The position numbers and the translations under genes are program-made. The notes beneath the pieces were generated by a model. It was not told the DNA's origin. It was given only the letters and a program-made list of their open reading frames with translations, and searched no databases. From Odoribacter laneus YIT 12061 (GTDB taxonomy: Bacteria > Bacteroidota > Bacteroidia > Bacteroidales > Marinifilaceae): DNA of 64,000 nucleotides. Of the stretch, positions 49,730 to 60,456 are shown in pieces. The stretch is from positions 1,541,075 through 1,605,074 of the forward strand of contig NZ_JH594596.1 in assembly GCF_000243215.1 (NCBI RefSeq), read 5' to 3'. How positions within the stretch are numbered: position 1 is the first letter of the stretch; every line of letters begins with the position of its first letter.

Positions 49730-50044
49730 ATGAGAAACGAAGGTTCACATTTAATGTCAGGCATGCTATTTGGTGCTCTTATCGGAGCATGTGCCACTTA
49801 TTTGATTATCAAAAACAAAGGGACAATCAAAAGAGAATTGGAAGAAGTTAGCGAAAAAGTAAAAGACGGTGTTCACGAATTCGGTCATAAAGCCAAAGAA
49901 AAAGCTGAAGAATTCGGCGAAAGAGCCAAAGAAAAAGCCAATGCATACGGTGAAACAGCTTATGAAAAAGCCAACAAAACCGCTGCTTCTTCTGATTACA
50001 AAAGCCAGAATTTAAACAATCCCTCAACAGGAAAAACCTATTAA
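49730..50044 (+). CDS. YtxH domain-containing protein
   Basis: A 104-residue protein with one N-terminal membrane segment with small-residue repeats (MSGMLFGALIGACATYLI, about 9-26). It is followed by an amphipathic repetitive helix (KAKEKAEEFGERAKEKANAY) of LEA/apolipoprotein character. This is the YtxH (gas-vesicle-like) layout linked to envelope or osmotic stress. First gene of a three-gene operon with a holin-like membrane protein and a basic protein. Confidence 0.8.
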   Translation: MRNEGSHLMSGMLFGALIGACATYLIIKNKGTIKRELEEVSEKVKDGVHEFGHKAKEKAEEFGERAKEKANAYGETAYEKANKTAASSDYKSQNLNNPSTGKTY

Positions 50045-50050
50045 AAAGGT

Positions 50051-50488
50051 ATGGGAAAAGAACCCGAAAAAATTCTGAATGAATTTAAAGAACGACTTTC
50101 TTCTTTTATCGGATTGAAAATCGAGCTCTTTAAGTTAAATGCTTACGAAAGGGTCGCGAGGATTATCGCGATCCTTTCGCACAGCCTTATCCTGATGTTA
50201 CTGGCTCTTTTTGCCGTACTGTTTCTTTTCTTTACCCTGGCTTTTTTCCTGGGGGAGGTGCTAAACAGTATCTCATTAGGATTCCTGATAGTAGCAGGAA
50301 TTTACATTCTCCTGTTCATTATCGCCTATTACAGCAAAAAGAGCATTCAGATCGGTATTATGAATATCGTAATCGGTGCTATACAAGAGAAAGAAGAAGA
50401 AGATAAAGACGATGGAGACGACACAGAAACAACCCACAACAGTCCGTCAGAAACACCTGACTCCACTGCAGGAACTAATCGCCACTAA
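50051..50488 (+). CDS. Holin-superfamily/PspE-like inner membrane protein (DUF1469/PF07332-type)
   Basis: A 145-residue protein with two hydrophobic helices (about 44-68 and 76-96), an N-terminal amphipathic helix and an acidic tail (EEEDKDDGDDTE). This is the layout of 'phage holin family' membrane proteins found in many bacterial stress operons and not tied to phage lysis. It starts six bases after the YtxH gene and overlaps the next gene by 77 bp in another frame. Confidence 0.75.
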   Translation: MGKEPEKILNEFKERLSSFIGLKIELFKLNAYERVARIIAILSHSLILMLLALFAVLFLFFTLAFFLGEVLNSISLGFLIVAGIYILLFIIAYYSKKSIQIGIMNIVIGAIQEKEEEDKDDGDDTETTHNSPSETPDSTAGTNRH

Positions 50489-50774
50489 GCTGGAATTACG
50501 CCGCCAAAGCCGCCTGGAGGAAAAACAAGTCCGCGAACAATGGCAGCAGATACGGCACCATTCTGGACAGCTCATTTTTAGCGGTATAAGCAATATATTT
50601 TTCCCTCACCGGAAAACAAAAGCCGAAAAGTTAGAGGCAGAAAAACCTCATTTCTGGAAACATGTTACCGACAATCTCCCCTATTATCTGGCAATTGTCC
50701 GGGAAGGCCTCTCTGTCACCTGGTATCTCGCCCGTCCCTTCTATTTACGCTGGCTGATGAAACGTAAAAAATAA
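50412..50774 (+). CDS. Basic hypothetical protein of the YtxH/holin-like operon
   Basis: A 120-residue, very basic protein starting METTQKQPTTVRQKH. ATKLELRRQSRLEEKQVREQ is a charged helix, and the C terminus (YYLAIVREGLSVTWYLARPFYL) is weakly hydrophobic. Proteins of this type follow YtxH and holin-like genes in Bacteroidota; no function is known to me. The first 77 bp overlap the preceding gene. Confidence 0.65.
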   Translation: METTQKQPTTVRQKHLTPLQELIATKLELRRQSRLEEKQVREQWQQIRHHSGQLIFSGISNIFFPHRKTKAEKLEAEKPHFWKHVTDNLPYYLAIVREGLSVTWYLARPFYLRWLMKRKK

Positions 50775-50782
50775 CGTATTCG

Positions 50783-52204
50783 CTATAATCCGAAAGCTAA
50801 AAGCGAAATCCGGTCGTATATCATACTGAAGATACCCAGTGCCAATACGCCCAACAAACAGGCGATCAGGCTTACCCGGGTATAATTATCGGAACGGAAA
50901 GTTGCTATCGGCGACTCATTCGAATTGATAAACATGGCTTTTACAATCAGCAGATAATAATAAAGGGAGAGAATGGTATTGACTAAAGCCAGTAAAACCA
51001 ACAGATAAAACCCTTCTCCCGCCGCCGACATAAAAATAAAGAACTTACTGAAAAAGCCGGCAAAAGGAGGAATCCCCGCCAAGGAAAACAAAGACAGCAT
51101 CATGACGATGCTCAAACGGGGATTGGTCCGGTATAAACCGTTATAATCCTCCATACGTACTTTTCCACTGCGCTGTTCTATAATGGAAATTACCCCAAAA
51201 ACACCTAAATTGGAAAAAAGATAGACCAATACATAATAGACTAAAGCACTCATTCCCTGAGCCGAACCGGCAATAACTCCCAACATGAGATAACCCGCCT
51301 GAGAAATGGAAGAAAAAGCCATAAATCGCTTTAAATTCTGCTGACGGATGGCAAAAAGATTGGCAATGCTAATCGTCAGGACGATTAGACCATAGAGCAT
51401 CATTTGCCATTGTTCCACAATCGGAGCGAATACTTTTACCAAAATCATCATCAATACAAATACAGCCGATCCTTTCGAAATCACCGATAAATAAGAAGTA
51501 ACACTCGTCGGTGCTCCTTCATACACATCTGCCGTCCACAGATGAAAAGGCACTAAGGAGATTTTAAATCCCATACCGGCAAAGAAAAAGACAAAAGCCA
51601 TGATCTGTAACGGGCAACCGTCAATTCCTGCAGGAATATCTTCAAAATACAATGTCCCCGTCGTTCCATAAATCAGAGAAATCCCATACAGCATTAATCC
51701 CGATGCAAAAACGGCCGAAAGTATGTATTTGGCACCGGCTTCTGCAGAATTATGCTTGTATTTGTCGAAAGCTACTAAAGCGGCCATCGGAACGGAAGCC
51801 GTCTCCAGCCCGATAAAAAACAGTAAAAAATTACCCGAGGAGATCATAAAGTACATTCCCAATAAAGTAGAAAGCGTCAGCACATAAAATTCACCCCGTT
51901 TGATAGAAGTACTCTCCCGGCTCAACCAATTTCGGGCTTGCATAAAAATAATTAACGTCCCTACATTCAGGATGGTCTTTACCACCGACAGTATAGGAGA
52001 ATTGATATACATGCCTCCAAAAGCCTGCCCGTCGGGCATTGGATCCAAATGAATCAACGTATGTACGGCCATCAGCACACAAGCCGTTAGCTGAAAATAA
52101 CGGCGGATTTTACCCGTACAAAACAAATCGAAAAGTAATAAAAGTACCATCACTAGAATCAGTGATATCTCTTCTTTCAAATACAATAAATTTCCGAAAT
52201 CCAT
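50783..52204 (-). CDS. nuoN: NADH-quinone oxidoreductase subunit N
   Basis: A 473-residue antiporter-like membrane subunit of complex I with about 13-14 helices. The conserved stretch [22 protein letters not shown] carries the channel lysine, and a second lysine is near [16 protein letters not shown]. It is the last gene of the nuo operon, eight bases from the convergent basic-protein gene. Confidence 0.94.
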   Translation of the reverse strand: MDFGNLLYLKEEISLILVMVLLLLFDLFCTGKIRRYFQLTACVLMAVHTLIHLDPMPDGQAFGGMYINSPILSVVKTILNVGTLIIFMQARNWLSRESTSIKRGEFYVLTLSTLLGMYFMISSGNFLLFFIGLETASVPMAALVAFDKYKHNSAEAGAKYILSAVFASGLMLYGISLIYGTTGTLYFEDIPAGIDGCPLQIMAFVFFFAGMGFKISLVPFHLWTADVYEGAPTSVTSYLSVISKGSAVFVLMMILVKVFAPIVEQWQMMLYGLIVLTISIANLFAIRQQNLKRFMAFSSISQAGYLMLGVIAGSAQGMSALVYYVLVYLFSNLGVFGVISIIEQRSGKVRMEDYNGLYRTNPRLSIVMMLSLFSLAGIPPFAGFFSKFFIFMSAAGEGFYLLVLLALVNTILSLYYYLLIVKAMFINSNESPIATFRSDNYTRVSLIACLLGVLALGIFSMIYDRISLLAFGL

Positions 52205-52261
52205 AACCTTAATCCTTCCAAACGTTCATAACTTTTCCGTCCTCTCTCTTTCCCTGCTATT

Positions 52262-53755
52262 TTATTTTGCCAATTGTTCCACAACTGTAACCATGCTATC
52301 GCTAATCATATCGGATATCCATAGAGGAGCCAGCCCTACAGCAGCAACAGCCAACATCAGTCCGATGACAGCCAGGCGTTCATCCCAGGTGGCATCTTTT
52401 AATTGCTGATGAGCCGGATTGACTACACTTCCATACAATAATTTTCCGATCACCCTCAATATATATACCGCTGTGATGACGATAGAAGTAGCCGCCAGAA
52501 TCGTCATGACCCGGTGAAAGGTATCCGCCTGTTCAAAAGCACCTACAAAAACAGTCATCTCCGCCACAAAACCACTTAATCCCGGTAATCCGAGGGAAGC
52601 CAGTCCGGCGATTACATATCCGACACCCAAAAAAGGAATAACACGCATCAAACCGCCCATTTCTGTAATCAAACGGGTATGAGTACGGGAATAGATCATG
52701 CCGATCAAAGCAAAAAACAAAGCCGTCATCAATCCGTGCGACAGCATCTGTAGCACAGCTCCCGTCATAGCCGTCTGGTTTAACATCAGAATGGCAAACA
52801 ATACCAAACCGCAATGGCTCACAGAAGAATAAGCATTGATGTATTTCAAATCCTTTTGTACAATAGCGCTGTAAGCTCCATACACCACACTGATACCGGT
52901 CAGAAGGATAAAAATCCAGGACAATTCTTTAGCAGCTTCCGGCATCAGGTAAATAGCTACGCGAAAACAACCATAGCCTCCGAGCTTCATTAAAACTCCC
53001 GCATGCAACATGGAAACGGCTGTCGGAGCAGAAGCATGCCCATCCGGTGACCAGGTGTGGAAAGGAAATAAAGCTCCCAATACGCCAAAACCGATAAATG
53101 TCAAAGGAAAAAATAATCGCTGAGCTTCCATCGGGATCCTATATTGCGCAATTTCCAATAAATTCATGGTGTAAGTTCCCCCAGCCGGAGCTGAATGGAA
53201 ATAAATACCCAAAATCCCGACCAAAAGAAAAGCCGATCCTCCCATCAGCATCAAAGTCAGCTTCATCGCGGCATATTCCTTCCGCCCGCTCCCCCATACA
53301 CCAATCAACAAATACATCGGAATCAAGGCAATTTCGTAGAACATAAACATCGTAAATAAATCGATGGAGATAAAAAAGCCGAAGACGCCCGTTGCCAACA
53401 GGCAAAACCACATAAAATATTCCCGCTGCTGCATCGCCATCCGCCAGGAGGCAAATGTTCCGGTAAATACGATCACAGCCGAAAGCAAAAGCATAACTAC
53501 GGAAATACCATCTACCCCCACAGCATAGTGAATATTGAAAGGAGCAAACCACAAAACATCCGCCCGAAATAACATTTGAGCGGTATTTCCGGCACTTCTT
53601 TCTCCCAGATACATAATGGTCAACATCACAGCCAAGGCAAGTAAAGCCGTGGCACCTGCGACCATAACCGCCCGGATTTGCTTCAAATTTCCGGCCAACA
53701 ATAACCCCAGCATCATGACTACCGGTATCCCTACAAATAAAGATAAAAAATTCAT
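52262..53755 (-). CDS. nuoM: NADH-quinone oxidoreductase subunit M
   Basis: A 497-residue antiporter-like membrane subunit. FYEIALIPMYLLIGVWG contains the conserved glutamate, and FGVLGALFPFHTWSPDGH and YINAYSSVSHCGLVL contain the other family blocks; the usual K of 'FxxKxPxxPxH' is replaced by L in GALFPFHTW. Part of the proton-pumping arm between NuoL and NuoN. Confidence 0.94.
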   Translation of the reverse strand: MNFLSLFVGIPVVMMLGLLLAGNLKQIRAVMVAGATALLALAVMLTIMYLGERSAGNTAQMLFRADVLWFAPFNIHYAVGVDGISVVMLLLSAVIVFTGTFASWRMAMQQREYFMWFCLLATGVFGFFISIDLFTMFMFYEIALIPMYLLIGVWGSGRKEYAAMKLTLMLMGGSAFLLVGILGIYFHSAPAGGTYTMNLLEIAQYRIPMEAQRLFFPLTFIGFGVLGALFPFHTWSPDGHASAPTAVSMLHAGVLMKLGGYGCFRVAIYLMPEAAKELSWIFILLTGISVVYGAYSAIVQKDLKYINAYSSVSHCGLVLFAILMLNQTAMTGAVLQMLSHGLMTALFFALIGMIYSRTHTRLITEMGGLMRVIPFLGVGYVIAGLASLGLPGLSGFVAEMTVFVGAFEQADTFHRVMTILAATSIVITAVYILRVIGKLLYGSVVNPAHQQLKDATWDERLAVIGLMLAVAAVGLAPLWISDMISDSMVTVVEQLAK

Positions 53756-53815
53756 CCTTTTCGATTTTAATAAATTCGTTCTTTTTCCCTCATTCGCTTC
53801 TCAAGTCCTGTTGTC

Positions 53816-55711
53816 TTATAAAAAGACCATCCACACGACGATCAATAAAGTCCCTATCAGGAAAACAAAAGCATATTGCTGTATTTGCCCCGACTGTAAG
53901 CCCCGTATGCAGTAAGCTACTTTTTGAGTCACCGTCGCCGTCAGGTTCATAGCTCCGTCTATCACATGTCTGTCAAACCAGGCAATTCCCTGAGAAATAC
54001 CGGCAAAAATGATTCGTTTGGTAATAAATAAATATAAATTGTCTATATAAAAACGATGGAGGGCAGCCCGGTAAAAACCCCCGAAAGCCGTCGCCATCTT
54101 TGCCGGCAGGACTGAAGCTTGCCGGTAGAACCTGAAAGCTATTCCGATAGCCACACAAGCCAAACCGACACTGGACAAAGCGACTTTTCCATCCAGGTGT
54201 ATGGTATATTCCACCCCGTCGCTGCTGACAAAATTTCCGAAAGGAATAAACCCGGCAAAGCAAGTGACGAATGCCAGAAATAAGAGCGGAGCCGTCATAC
54301 TGACCGGAGCCTCGTGCGGGGTATGTTCGCGCTTTGCTTCAGCTCCCCAGAAGATATTGTAATACAAACGAAACATATAAAAAGCTGTCAATCCCGCAAT
54401 TCCACTCATCAGTACTCCCATCCAGGGACTAAATAAAAAAGCAGCAGTCAGGATTTCGTCCTTACTGAAAAAGCCGGAAAAAGGCGGAATACCGGAAATT
54501 GCCAGACAAGCCACTAAAAAAGTAATATGGGTCACCGGCATATATTTTCTCAAACCTCCCATCGCCGACATTTCATTACTGCCGATGGTGTGTATAATCG
54601 CTCCGGCGCAAAGAAAGAGCAAGGCCTTAAACATCGCATGCGTAAACAGGTGAAACATACCGGCAACGTATCCTAAGCCGGCATGTCCTCCCATGCCACT
54701 TACCCCCAAAGCAACCATCATAAATCCGATTTGCGAAATGGTAGAAAAAGCCAATACCCGTTTGATATCGGTTTGCACACAAGCAACCACTGCAGCATAA
54801 AGGGAAGTAAATGCCCCGACAATAGCGATCCCAACCAGTAGCTCCGGCGCCGCTTCAATATACAAAGGAAACAGACGGGCTACCAAATAGACCCCGGCCA
54901 CAACCATCGTTGCCGCATGAATCAAAGCCGAAACCGGCGTGGGTCCTTCCATAGCATCCGGCAGCCAGATATGAAGCGGGAACATGGCTGATTTCCCGGC
55001 CCCTCCGACAAAGATAAGTCCCAAAGCCCAAGCAATGACCGACCCTCCTAAAAAAGTTGCCCCGGAAGCCGATGCACAAACATTTCCGGACATTAATTCC
55101 GTAAAATTAAAGGTCTGCGTATAAAACGAAAGCAACAAAATCCCGATCAAAAAACCTAAATCAGCAAAACGGGTTACGATAAAAGCTTTTTTAGAAGCGG
55201 CAATGGCAGCGGGCTTGGTATAATAAAAACCGATGAGCAAATAGGAAGATACTCCCACCAACTCCCAGAAAATATACATTTGAAAAATATTGGTAGCAAC
55301 CACCAGTCCTAACATAGAAAAAGTAAACAGAGAAAGGAAAGCGTAATAACGTTGAAATCCCCGTTCTCCTTTCATATATCCCAAGCTATAAATATGAACC
55401 ATAAGCGAAACCGTCGTAATGACAACCAGCATCATCACCGAAATAGGGTCGAGTAATATTCCCAGCTCGATCTGCAAATTTTCTGTGAACCGCAGCCATT
55501 CCAAATGAAAAACCGTTTGGGGAAGCCAAACTCCACCGCTCCGTCCAGCCCCAAAATACCGATAGGCCGTCACATAAGCCAATACGGTAATTACGGTTAA
55601 CCCCAAAGTTCCTAACCTTCCGGCCGTGCGGTGAGTCATATACTTTCCGCCTATTCCCAACAGCATGAACATCAACATCGGCAAAACAAATATCAATACG
55701 GCACTTTCCAT
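53816..55711 (-). CDS. nuoL: NADH-quinone oxidoreductase subunit L
   Basis: A 631-residue antiporter-like subunit with about 15-16 membrane helices, including the long lateral helix region at the C terminus. FWELVGVSSYLLIGFYY holds the key glutamate, and GKSAMFPLHIWLPDAMEGPTPVSAL the lysine and the PTPVSAL signature. Membrane proton-pumping arm of complex I. Confidence 0.95.
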   Translation of the reverse strand: MESAVLIFVLPMLMFMLLGIGGKYMTHRTAGRLGTLGLTVITVLAYVTAYRYFGAGRSGGVWLPQTVFHLEWLRFTENLQIELGILLDPISVMMLVVITTVSLMVHIYSLGYMKGERGFQRYYAFLSLFTFSMLGLVVATNIFQMYIFWELVGVSSYLLIGFYYTKPAAIAASKKAFIVTRFADLGFLIGILLLSFYTQTFNFTELMSGNVCASASGATFLGGSVIAWALGLIFVGGAGKSAMFPLHIWLPDAMEGPTPVSALIHAATMVVAGVYLVARLFPLYIEAAPELLVGIAIVGAFTSLYAAVVACVQTDIKRVLAFSTISQIGFMMVALGVSGMGGHAGLGYVAGMFHLFTHAMFKALLFLCAGAIIHTIGSNEMSAMGGLRKYMPVTHITFLVACLAISGIPPFSGFFSKDEILTAAFLFSPWMGVLMSGIAGLTAFYMFRLYYNIFWGAEAKREHTPHEAPVSMTAPLLFLAFVTCFAGFIPFGNFVSSDGVEYTIHLDGKVALSSVGLACVAIGIAFRFYRQASVLPAKMATAFGGFYRAALHRFYIDNLYLFITKRIIFAGISQGIAWFDRHVIDGAMNLTATVTQKVAYCIRGLQSGQIQQYAFVFLIGTLLIVVWMVFL

Positions 55712-55728
55712 AACAACTAAATTTCGTT

Positions 55729-56037
55729 TTAATGTTTCATTTTATCCAATTTACTTACTTGAATATTTCGGATATTCCGGTAAATATTGATAATAATAGC
55801 AATGGCTACAGCAGTTTCCGCAGCAGAAATTCCGATCGCAAAAAGAGTAAAGAAAAACCCTTCCAGCTGCCCCGGAAACAGATAACGGTTAAATACCGCA
55901 AAATTGATATCCACAGAATTCAGTATCAATTCAATAGATATCAAAATAGCCAGTAAATTCCGCCGGTAGAAAAATCCGAAGATTCCGGCGAAAAACATAA
56001 TGGTACTCACCACCAAATAATACTCCATATGTATCAT
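55729..56037 (-). CDS. nuoK: NADH-quinone oxidoreductase subunit K
   Basis: A 102-residue, three-helix membrane subunit with the glutamates in AILISIELILNSVDINF and FAIGISAAETAVAIAI (MrpC/NuoK type), which lie on the proton path. The start MIHMEYYLVVS at 56037 overlaps nothing; MEYYLV at 56028 is also possible, and an upstream in-frame start overlaps nuoJ. Confidence 0.93.
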   Translation of the reverse strand: MIHMEYYLVVSTIMFFAGIFGFFYRRNLLAILISIELILNSVDINFAVFNRYLFPGQLEGFFFTLFAIGISAAETAVAIAIIINIYRNIRNIQVSKLDKMKH

Positions 56038-56059
56038 ACTACCTGTTTTAAATTCGTAT

Positions 56060-56563
56060 TTAACCTCTTTTCCGGGCAATCATGATTCCCCCGATAATAC
56101 AAGCCAACAACAATACACTGATGGCTTCAAAAGGAAGCATATACTGATATTTCTCTGTCCCCAACAACGCAAAACCGATGGTCTTCATATCTATCTCTCC
56201 CGGCACAAAACGGGAAACCGGAAAAGTATGATTCAACGTGATAAAAATACACAGAACAGCTCCTGCAAGGGAAGCGACCAGACCGGCAAACAACTTACTT
56301 TTCGGTAATTTGGTTGCAATTTTATCTCCGTCTGGGCTAGTCAGCAAAATAGAAAACACATACAGGACAATAATACCCCCTGCATATATGGTCAGCTGAA
56401 CAGCCCCCAGGAAAGAATAATTCAACTGAAAGTAAATACCTGCCGTCCCGAATAACACAAACAACAGATAGGTGGCCGACCTCAAGATCCGCTGAGTCGT
56501 AACAGTCAACACCGAAAAGACCACAATTACAGCAGCTAAAATATAAAATACGACTATTTCCAT
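56060..56563 (-). CDS. nuoJ: NADH-quinone oxidoreductase subunit J
   Basis: A 167-residue membrane subunit with five helices, starting MEIVVFYILAAVIVVFSVLT. The conserved AVQLTIYAGGIIVLYVFSILL (helix 3 with the pi-bulge) is present. It connects the quinone-binding module to the antiporter subunits. Confidence 0.93.
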   Translation of the reverse strand: MEIVVFYILAAVIVVFSVLTVTTQRILRSATYLLFVLFGTAGIYFQLNYSFLGAVQLTIYAGGIIVLYVFSILLTSPDGDKIATKLPKSKLFAGLVASLAGAVLCIFITLNHTFPVSRFVPGEIDMKTIGFALLGTEKYQYMLPFEAISVLLLACIIGGIMIARKRG

Positions 56564-56605
56564 CTTTTTATTTTTAAATTTCTATGATTTTCGGCAAAAC
56601 CCTTT

Positions 56606-57079
56606 TTACACTCCCTTCTTTTCCAGCACAGCACCTTCGTGATTGAGTTGTTTTACTAATTTTTCCCGGGTAAAGACGGCATTTTCAAACTCGGTCCCAA
56701 ACCTCAAAGCCCCTTGAGGACAGCTGACTACACACAACTGACAAAAAATACAACTTCCCAAATCGTATCGGTATGCCTTTAATATCTTCCGTTTTTTCCC
56801 ATTTTCATCGGTCACAAATTCCGACTGAATTTGTATGGTCCCGTTCGGACAATTCATCTCACATATCCCGCAGGCTATGCACTTGTGTTCGTTCTGCCCG
56901 TTGTGAATCAACTCTAAAGTCCCCCGGAAACGATCGTACATTTTCAGGGTAGCCCGGTTTTCCGGATAACATTCCGTCGTCTTTCTGGTAAAAAACTCCC
57001 GTAAAGTAACCTTCATACCGGTCAATAAGGACCCTAAACCGCTGAATAAACCGCCGAAATAAGTATTTTTCTGAACCAT
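56606..57079 (-). CDS. nuoI: NADH-quinone oxidoreductase subunit I (2x4Fe-4S ferredoxin)
   Basis: A 157-residue ferredoxin subunit with two full motifs, CIACGICEMNCP and CIFCQLCVVSCP, binding clusters N6a and N6b that pass electrons to NuoB. The start MVQKNTYFGG at 57079 lies one base after the nuoH stop; an in-frame ATG at 57109 would overlap nuoH. Confidence 0.94.
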   Translation of the reverse strand: MVQKNTYFGGLFSGLGSLLTGMKVTLREFFTRKTTECYPENRATLKMYDRFRGTLELIHNGQNEHKCIACGICEMNCPNGTIQIQSEFVTDENGKKRKILKAYRYDLGSCIFCQLCVVSCPQGALRFGTEFENAVFTREKLVKQLNHEGAVLEKKGV

Positions 57080-57080
57080 A

Positions 57081-58157
57081 TTAAAAATGTAAATCAAAAA
57101 CCACGACAATGACCATCAAAAACATATTGACCAAATTAATGGGCAGCAGATATTTCCATTCCAACGTCAATAACTGGTCTATCCTTAAACGAGGAAATGT
57201 CCACTTAAACCACATGATTATAAAAATCAACCCTCCTGTCTTCCCGAAAAACCAGATAATAGAAGGAATAGCATCCATTATGGCATTAAATCCGTTCCAG
57301 CCTCCGATATGCAAAGGCATCCAGCCTCCCAAAAACAAAGTGGTAGCCATTCCGGCCACAATAAACATATTCAGGTATTCCGCCAGGTAAAAAAAACCGA
57401 AATGCATACCTGAATATTCCGTATGATAGCCGGCCGTCAATTCCGAATCCGCTTCCGGTAAATCGAAAGGTCCCCGGTTCGTTTCCGCCGTTCCGGCAAT
57501 CAAATAGATGATAAAAGCGATAAAAGCCGGGATATGGCCTTTAAAAATAAACCATCCGTCTGCCTGATTGGCCACGATCTGCGACAACTGCATCGTATCG
57601 GTAAAAACGATAATTGTCAATATGGACAATCCGATAGACAATTCATAGCTGATCATCTGTGCCCCACTTCGCATAGCCCCAATCAGGGAATATTTATTAT
57701 TACTCGACCACCCCGCCAACAAAATGCCGACAATTCCCATCGAAGAAACCGCCATAACAAAGAAAGCACCTACATTGAAATCGATGATTTCCAAGCCTTT
57801 GGCAAAAGGCAGGCAACTGAATGCAATGACCGAAGCAATGATGACAATATAAGGAGCCAAATTGAATAAAAATTTATCGACATGATTGATGGTTATCAAT
57901 TCTTTGGTCAACATCTTGATCATATCGGCCACACTCTGAATCAAACCATAAGGTCCTACCCGATTCGGACCCAGGCGGCATTGGAAAAAGGCGCAAACCT
58001 TCCTTTCCACATAAATCAATACCAAAGCGATCACGGCATACCCCACCAGCAAACACAACCCGATGAGAATAAACTCTGTCAGGATAGCCCATCCCTCCGG
58101 CAAAAACGACCGCAACAACTGATCCACCCAATGCGTAACCACTGAAAAATCAAACAT
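57081..58157 (-). CDS. nuoH: NADH-quinone oxidoreductase subunit H
   Basis: A 358-residue membrane subunit that forms the quinone chamber. [20 protein letters not shown] is the NuoH signature, and [20 protein letters not shown] the acidic loop. About eight helices. The start [10 protein letters not shown] at 58157 is chosen; 54 bp of further in-frame sequence upstream has no support. Confidence 0.95.
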   Translation of the reverse strand: MFDFSVVTHWVDQLLRSFLPEGWAILTEFILIGLCLLVGYAVIALVLIYVERKVCAFFQCRLGPNRVGPYGLIQSVADMIKMLTKELITINHVDKFLFNLAPYIVIIASVIAFSCLPFAKGLEIIDFNVGAFFVMAVSSMGIVGILLAGWSSNNKYSLIGAMRSGAQMISYELSIGLSILTIIVFTDTMQLSQIVANQADGWFIFKGHIPAFIAFIIYLIAGTAETNRGPFDLPEADSELTAGYHTEYSGMHFGFFYLAEYLNMFIVAGMATTLFLGGWMPLHIGGWNGFNAIMDAIPSIIWFFGKTGGLIFIIMWFKWTFPRLRIDQLLTLEWKYLLPINLVNMFLMVIVVVFDLHF

Positions 58158-58218
58158 ATTCTTTTCTTTTAGAAAGTTATTTCTCTCTTTTTCTAATCTC
58201 TCATATAGCAATCAGCTC

Positions 58219-59841
58219 CTAACGATCGATGTCCGGAACGACATAATCCAGCGAACCGCCAATCGCAATCAAATCCGCAATTTTATTCCCGCTTGCCAGC
58301 GTATCGACCACAGACACTAAGGGCAATCCCGGAGAACGGAATTTCATACGATAGGGATTCTTCTCGCCCCGGCTTTCGATAAAAACCCCGAACTCGCCAC
58401 GGCTGGCCTCAACGCTGGAAAAATAACTTCCCTCCGGCAATTTAAGAATCGGTTTGGTTTTCACGGCATACGCCCCTTCCGGAATAGCATCGATCAATTG
58501 TTCCAAAATACGAAGCGATTCCCGTATCTCGTCCAACCGGACTTTGTAGCGGCCGAACACATCTCCGTCTTCTCTGACGATCTCTGTAAACGCCACCTTT
58601 TCATAAACACCGTAAGGATGTACTTTTCGTACGTCACAAGCCCAACCGGAAGCTCTTCCGGAAGGTCCCGTAACCCCAAACGAAATAGCCTGCTCCCTGG
58701 TCAATACCCCTATTCCTTTCATCCGCTGCCGGGCAATTATATTTCCCGTAAAAACCTCATCGTATTCCTTCATCATCGGAGGCAAATAACGGATAAAATC
58801 TTTTACACCTTTGACAAAATTCGGATGTATATCGGCCATCACTCCTCCGATGACATTATAATTCATAATCAGACGTCCTCCACAAGTTTCCTCCAACAGA
58901 TTCAATATCTTTTCCCTGTCCCGGAATCCATAGAAAAAAGCCGTCAAGGCCCCCAAATCCATACAGAAGGTGGACCAAAACAACAAATGCGAAGCAACAC
59001 GGGTCAACTCGTCCATAATAGTCCGGATATAGACAGCCCGTTCGGGCACTTCCAGTCCCAAGGCCTTTTCAATACACATACACAGAGCATGCCGGTTCTG
59101 ATGGGCCGACAAATAGTCCAGCCGATCGGTTAAAGCCAGCGTCTGCGGATAAGTCATGCTCTCGCACATTTTTTCGATTCCCCGGTGAATATACCCGCAA
59201 TTGACATCTACTTTCTTTACGATTTCCCCTTCCAGAGAAACCCGGAAGCGCAACACACCGTGGGTAGCAGGATGCTGGGGACCAATATTGACGACATATT
59301 CCGAATCCTTAAACACCACATGCTCTTTTTCCTCCACAATACCGTCTTCCTGAGCCTCCAATACGGGAGTGACGTCCAAGGTTTCGTCGCTCTCCAGACG
59401 TACCGGATTCACAGTGTCACCGGTATCGTAATCTTTTCGCAAAGGATATCCCACCCAGTCGTTCCGCAAAAATAAACGGCGCATATCCGGATGATTGATA
59501 AACCGGATTCCGAAAAAATCGAAAATCTCTCTCTCATTCAGACCGGCTGTAGCCCATAAATCATAAACCGTAAATAATTCCGGATTTTCCCGGTCGAAGG
59601 CTTCTGTCTTTACTACCAAATTTTCTCCGGAAAGGGTGGAACGGAAATGATAAATGACTCCTAACTTTTCTCCCCAATCCATTCCTGTCATACAAACCAG
59701 ATAATCAAACCCGAAATCGTTCCGCAGCTGAACAGCCAATTCGCGGAAAGCTCCAGGCTCTATCTTTAGCGTCAATATTTCTCCCCCTTCCTCCACTGCT
59801 TCCGGAATCCGCTTCTCTATATATTCTTTCAAATTCTCCAT
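58219..59841 (-). CDS. nuoCD: NADH-quinone oxidoreductase subunit C/D fusion
   Basis: A 540-residue fusion. The NuoC part (about 1-140, LRNDFGFDYLVCMTGMDWG and EREIFDFFGIRFINHPDMRR) is joined by an acidic linker to the NuoD part (about 175-540), which has NIGPQHPATHGVLRF, VNCGYIHRGIEKM and the C-terminal FRSPGLPLVS and DYVVPDIDR. NuoD lines the quinone site. Fused CD is usual in several bacterial groups including Bacteroidota. Confidence 0.95.
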   Translation of the reverse strand: MENLKEYIEKRIPEAVEEGGEILTLKIEPGAFRELAVQLRNDFGFDYLVCMTGMDWGEKLGVIYHFRSTLSGENLVVKTEAFDRENPELFTVYDLWATAGLNEREIFDFFGIRFINHPDMRRLFLRNDWVGYPLRKDYDTGDTVNPVRLESDETLDVTPVLEAQEDGIVEEKEHVVFKDSEYVVNIGPQHPATHGVLRFRVSLEGEIVKKVDVNCGYIHRGIEKMCESMTYPQTLALTDRLDYLSAHQNRHALCMCIEKALGLEVPERAVYIRTIMDELTRVASHLLFWSTFCMDLGALTAFFYGFRDREKILNLLEETCGGRLIMNYNVIGGVMADIHPNFVKGVKDFIRYLPPMMKEYDEVFTGNIIARQRMKGIGVLTREQAISFGVTGPSGRASGWACDVRKVHPYGVYEKVAFTEIVREDGDVFGRYKVRLDEIRESLRILEQLIDAIPEGAYAVKTKPILKLPEGSYFSSVEASRGEFGVFIESRGEKNPYRMKFRSPGLPLVSVVDTLASGNKIADLIAIGGSLDYVVPDIDR

Positions 59842-59898
59842 ATACTACATTAACAATTTATCCTCTTCCTTTTGCAGGAAACAGACAGTTTCCGGAAT

Positions 59899-60456
59899 TC
59901 ACTCTTTTTTCTCTTTCCGGTTTACCTCTCCCAGGAACTTCTGTACTTTAATCTTACGCTGTAATTGCATCATCCCATATAACAAAGCTTCCGGCCGGGG
60001 AGGACAACCCGGCACGTATACATCCACCGGCAATATGGTATTTACACCTTGAACCACATGATAAGACTTCCGGAATGGTCCTCCGGAAATAGCACATCCC
60101 CCCATGGCAATAACGTATTTCGGCTCTGCCATCTGATCGTACAAACGCCTTAATACCGGGGCCATCTTGTGTACAATCGTTCCAGCCACCACAATTACAT
60201 CCGCTTGCCGGGGACTGGCCCGCGTCACTTCAAACCCAAAGCGGGCGAAATCATAACGGGCCGCTCCCACTGCCATAAACTCAATGCCACAGCAACTTGT
60301 CGCAAACGTAAGCGGCCATACCGAATTCGAACGTCCCCAATTGATAAGGTCGTCCAGACATCCCACCACAACATTCGTTCCGGACGCCCGAAGCTGCTCC
60401 AGATATTCATTGTCCTTGAAGTCCTCATACTTCATCGATTTTACAGTTACTTCCAT
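59899..60456 (-). CDS. nuoB: NADH-quinone oxidoreductase subunit B
   Basis: A 185-residue subunit that holds cluster N2. Ligands are the tandem cysteines in [19 protein letters not shown] and [11 protein letters not shown]. The start [12 protein letters not shown] at 60456 overlaps the nuoA stop by ten bases, consistent with coupling; the longer in-frame start at 60567 would run deep into nuoA. Confidence 0.95.
   Translation of the reverse strand: MEVTVKSMKYEDFKDNEYLEQLRASGTNVVVGCLDDLINWGRSNSVWPLTFATSCCGIEFMAVGAARYDFARFGFEVTRASPRQADVIVVAGTIVHKMAPVLRRLYDQMAEPKYVIAMGGCAISGGPFRKSYHVVQGVNTILPVDVYVPGCPPRPEALLYGMMQLQRKIKVQKFLGEVNRKEKKE

Noticed and set aside
50051..50488. Prophage holin
   Set aside because: No phage genes nearby; the protein belongs to a YtxH-type stress operon common in Bacteroidota.
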